Part shown: positions 61,650 through 64,000 of the stretch, piece by piece
Position numbering within the stretch: position 1 is the first letter of the stretch
How the letters are laid out: every line of letters starts with the position of its first letter
Notes under the pieces: model-generated
The model's input: only the letters and a program-made list of their open reading frames with translations
The model's database searches: none
What the model was told of the DNA's origin: nothing
Source: Chryseobacterium angstadtii
GTDB lineage: Bacteria; Bacteroidota; Bacteroidia; Flavobacteriales; Weeksellaceae
Reading direction: 5' to 3'
Assembly: GCF_001045465.1 (NCBI RefSeq)
Contig: NZ_LFND01000006.1
Span: 372,001 to 436,000, forward strand
Length of the DNA stretch: 64,000 bases
Program-made: the position numbers and the translations under genes

Positions 61650-62444
61650 ATGTCTTTATACCAAAAAATTGCAGAAAAACTACAATATATAAGTCCGAGT
61701 TTTTATAAGAAGAGATACTTTAAAAGTTTAAGCCATCTTACCAAAGATAATTTTTCGGCACGGAATGTAGAACCGGAACTGGTATGGATCAAAGAATACC
61801 TTCCTAAAAGTGCTGTAATACTTGATATTGGTGCCAACGTGGGAACTTTTCTCTATCAGTTGGAAGATAAACTGAATCATGAGAACATTTATGGTTTTGA
61901 ACCGAACAAGAAGCTTTACCGCCGATTGAAAAGACTTTTCCCAAGAATGAGGGTATTTCCACTAGCCCTTTCTGATGAAAACACAACGGCTGAGTTCAAG
62001 GTTCCTATCATTAATGGTAAACAGATCGCTTCCCGCGGTACTTTGAAGACTTCCTATAAAGAAAAAGGCGAGGAAAAAAGCTATACGGAAAAAGTAAAGG
62101 TGATAAAACTGGACGAATGGGCTGCTATAGAACATTTTAACAGACTGGATTTTATCAAAATAGATGTAGAGGGTAATGAAATGAAAACTTTGTACGGAGC
62201 TAAGGAAATCATCAGGCAGTTTCTTCCCACACTAATGGTGGAAATGGAACAGAGACATCACGACAACCCCATCTGGAAAGATATTTCTGAAGTAAAAAGC
62301 TGGGGATACGAAGCCCAATATCTCAACCGTAACAGCTTTACACTGGAACTTCTGACGGAAGAGATCCTGACACACAACACTAATGACGAAAAAAACAAGA
62401 CCAGCTATATCAACAATATTATTTTTACACCAAAAAACCATTAA
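61650..62444 (+). CDS. FkbM family methyltransferase
   Basis: The 264-residue protein has the SAM motif DIGANVGT at 59-66, an acidic partner in GFEPNKKLY and the FkbM-specific DFIKIDVEGNEM near 168-179. FkbM enzymes methylate sugar hydroxyls in polysaccharides and antibiotics. It precedes a flippase-like gene by 9 bp, so a role in modifying an exported glycan is likely. Confidence 0.9.
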   Translation: MSLYQKIAEKLQYISPSFYKKRYFKSLSHLTKDNFSARNVEPELVWIKEYLPKSAVILDIGANVGTFLYQLEDKLNHENIYGFEPNKKLYRRLKRLFPRMRVFPLALSDENTTAEFKVPIINGKQIASRGTLKTSYKEKGEEKSYTEKVKVIKLDEWAAIEHFNRLDFIKIDVEGNEMKTLYGAKEIIRQFLPTLMVEMEQRHHDNPIWKDISEVKSWGYEAQYLNRNSFTLELLTEEILTHNTNDEKNKTSYINNIIFTPKNH

Positions 62445-62453
62445 AAAGACAGT

Positions 62454-63929
62454 ATGAGTTTAGTAGCGAGACAGGGCTTCAAATATTCCATCATAGGTTA
62501 TATTGGTTTTCTGCTGGGTACCATATCCGCCATTTTTATTTTTCCGTATAATTTTGAATTTTACGGCAAGCTCCGTTACATTCTGCCTGCTGCTGAGATG
62601 TTGGTTCCCTTTGTTGTACTGGGGATTTCTTATTCAAACGTAAAGTTTTTTCACAGGACGGAAAGGGACGGCAAGAAACAGAATATGCTGTCGCTGTCGC
62701 TGCTTGTGGTTTTTATTAATTTTATCATTTTTACGGGTGTATTTTTTGTACTCCCCTATTTTTTTCCCAAATTCAGACATTCTGAGGCCTGGAAATTCAA
62801 GGAAATGATTCTTCCGCTGATTCTCATTCTTTCTTTCTGCGCAATTTTTAATAAATATGCATCCAATTACAAAAGGATTGTAGTCTCCAATATTTTTGAT
62901 AATCTTCTTCCTAAAATAGCCAATCTGGGAGCTTTTGGCCTTTATATTTATTTTGCATCTCAAAAACCTGCTTTCGCTTTTTTCTTTGGAATGTTTGCGC
63001 TGATGCTTTTCGGATACGTTTATTACACCAACAAGCTTGAAAAAATACAGCTGGATTTTAATACAGATTACTTTAAAAAAGACCATTTCTGGAAAGAATT
63101 CTTTAATTACAGTTTCTTCGGATTTTTGGGAACTTTTGGAAATTATCTAGCTATCAACAGCCTTATGGTGGGTGAATATATGGGAATGGAGGAAGTAGGA
63201 ATCTATTCTGTTCTGTACGCACTGATCTCTCTGATTTCTATTCCGCAGTTGGGGCTTTTCAATATTTCGGCTCCGATTATTAACAAAACGCTGGCTGACG
63301 GCGATATGGAGGAACTTGACCGATTTCATAAAAAAACCTCTTTGTCTTTATATTTTTTAGGTGCCGTTCTGTTTTCATGTATTATGGTAGGATTCCCTTA
63401 TCTTACGCAATTCATGCCTAAAAACGGGACGATGCTCAGGGAATACGAGCCCGTAGTCTGGATCTGGGGATCTGCTGTTTTGATTGATCTCGCAACCGGT
63501 TTTAACGGAAATATCATTTCCCTTTCAAAGTACTACAGATTCAATATTCTGATTATGCTTTTACTGGCGGGACTTACGGTTGGGCTTAATTATTATTTCA
63601 TTAAAAATACGGATCTTAAACTGATTGGAATTGCTTTATCTACGGCTATTTCTCTGACCACTTACAATGTCATCAAAATTGCTTTCAACTATTTCGTATT
63701 CAAAGTTTCTCCGCTATCCATCGAGATGATTTTCGTTTCCATTATCTGTACTTTGGCCATTACGGTAGCTATTGTCCTTCCAAATTTCAACAACAACTTC
63801 ATCAATCTGATTTATAAACCTGCCGTGGTTCTGATCCTGATTTATATTGGAAATTATTTCACAAAAGTTTTCCCTCTTGAGGATTATCTGAATGCAAAAT
63901 TTATTAAAAGTATTTTTAAATTTAAGTAG
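62454..63929 (+). CDS. Polysaccharide flippase (Wzx/oligosaccharide exporter type)
   Basis: The 491-residue protein has about twelve to fourteen hydrophobic segments and the general pattern of the polysaccharide_synt/MATE-like exporters that flip lipid-linked oligosaccharides across the inner membrane. Landmarks include GVFFVLPYFFPKFRHSEAW early and LSTAISLTTYNVIKIAFNY late. It is coupled to the FkbM gene and its 3' end overlaps a convergent gene by 8 bp. Confidence 0.88.
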   Translation: MSLVARQGFKYSIIGYIGFLLGTISAIFIFPYNFEFYGKLRYILPAAEMLVPFVVLGISYSNVKFFHRTERDGKKQNMLSLSLLVVFINFIIFTGVFFVLPYFFPKFRHSEAWKFKEMILPLILILSFCAIFNKYASNYKRIVVSNIFDNLLPKIANLGAFGLYIYFASQKPAFAFFFGMFALMLFGYVYYTNKLEKIQLDFNTDYFKKDHFWKEFFNYSFFGFLGTFGNYLAINSLMVGEYMGMEEVGIYSVLYALISLISIPQLGLFNISAPIINKTLADGDMEELDRFHKKTSLSLYFLGAVLFSCIMVGFPYLTQFMPKNGTMLREYEPVVWIWGSAVLIDLATGFNGNIISLSKYYRFNILIMLLLAGLTVGLNYYFIKNTDLKLIGIALSTAISLTTYNVIKIAFNYFVFKVSPLSIEMIFVSIICTLAITVAIVLPNFNNNFINLIYKPAVVLILIYIGNYFTKVFPLEDYLNAKFIKSIFKFK

Positions 63930-64000
63930 AAATTAAATCTCTCAGAACCTCTTCCAGTTTTTCCAGAACTGTTGCTTTGCTGTAGTTTGTCCGGAAATCG
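63922..64000 (-). CDS. C-terminal end of a gene running out of the window
   Basis: On the minus strand a frame runs from the window edge to TAA at 63922-63924 and encodes at least 25 residues ending KLEEVLRDLIST. The fragment NYSKATVLEKLEEVL is compatible with the end of a glycosyltransferase, which would fit the polysaccharide genes beside it, but it is too short to assign. Confidence 0.55.
   Translation of the reverse strand, partial: DFRTNYSKATVLEKLEEVLRDLIST

Noticed and set aside
61349-61708. 119-codon reading frame before the FkbM gene
   Set aside because: Its start lies in a dispersed repeat, its composition is AT-driven, and the -7 boxes and the FkbM start codon fall inside it.

Overview
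The window looks like chromosomal DNA of a flavobacterium, most probably Chryseobacterium or a close relative in the Weeksellaceae. The DNA is AT-rich. Starts lack Shine-Dalgarno sequences, and several genes follow the Bacteroidetes -7 box TAnnTTTG. There is a type IX secretion (T9SS) cargo protein, and the cell-envelope, ABC-exporter and parAB gene sets have flavobacterial character. The identification is inference from gene content; no database search was run.

Layout. 1-7.1 kb: an M13 peptidase, a three-domain GH18/deacetylase/glycosyltransferase fusion and a CinA protein, all on the minus strand. 7.4-16.2 kb: a T9SS cargo protein, then a LytTR response regulator, a secreted protein of unknown function and a TPR histidine kinase on the minus strand, facing SIMPL, DUF4139 and VWA genes on the plus strand. 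16.2-25.2 kb: mixed metabolic and regulatory genes (Crp-type regulator, FAD oxidoreductase, MFS exporter with divergent AraC regulator, lipA, an ECF-like sigma factor, tyrS). 25.4-32.4 kb: a TetR-TolC-HlyD-ABC-ABC-permease-permease exporter operon resembling E. coli ybhGFSR with its TetR regulator. 32.4-39 kb: lipoprotein, esterase, aspartyl protease with PDZ, L,D-transpeptidase, LuxR regulator, a small gene interrupted by stop codons and a methyltransferase. 39.3-39.7 kb: four tandem tRNA-Asp genes. 39.8-46 kb: thioredoxin, then a close-packed minus-strand operon from a UbiA/DprE1/DprE2-like lipid-linked pentose pathway through a HAD phosphatase to a cysteine desulfurase. 46-55.9 kb: OmpA and lipocalin-like lipoproteins, subtilase, WbqC, signal peptidase I, dapB, DUF5683, parB, parA and tonB. 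56-61.1 kb: two unrecognised paralogous proteins and a signal-less muramidase. 61.6-64 kb: start of a polysaccharide locus (FkbM methyltransferase, flippase, end of a further gene).

The strongest non-gene signal is regulatory. Three sites built from the direct repeat TTCACCAAGT with an exact 21-bp period, the geometry expected for LytTR regulators, lie in front of the SIMPL gene, the DUF4139-VWA operon and the histidine kinase gene. The first two have the same 27-bp distance to the same -7 box. This links the kinase/LytTR pair to a small envelope regulon. A second operator pair, exact reverse complements of each other, flanks the TetR gene of the exporter.

The best candidate for an undescribed system is the 56-61 kb block: two divergent paralogs sharing a W-F-N core and a C-terminal IIGxxC-type tail, next to a peptidoglycan-binding muramidase. 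Intergenic regions also carry several families of short dispersed repeats, including a degenerate 7-bp repeat found in three places.
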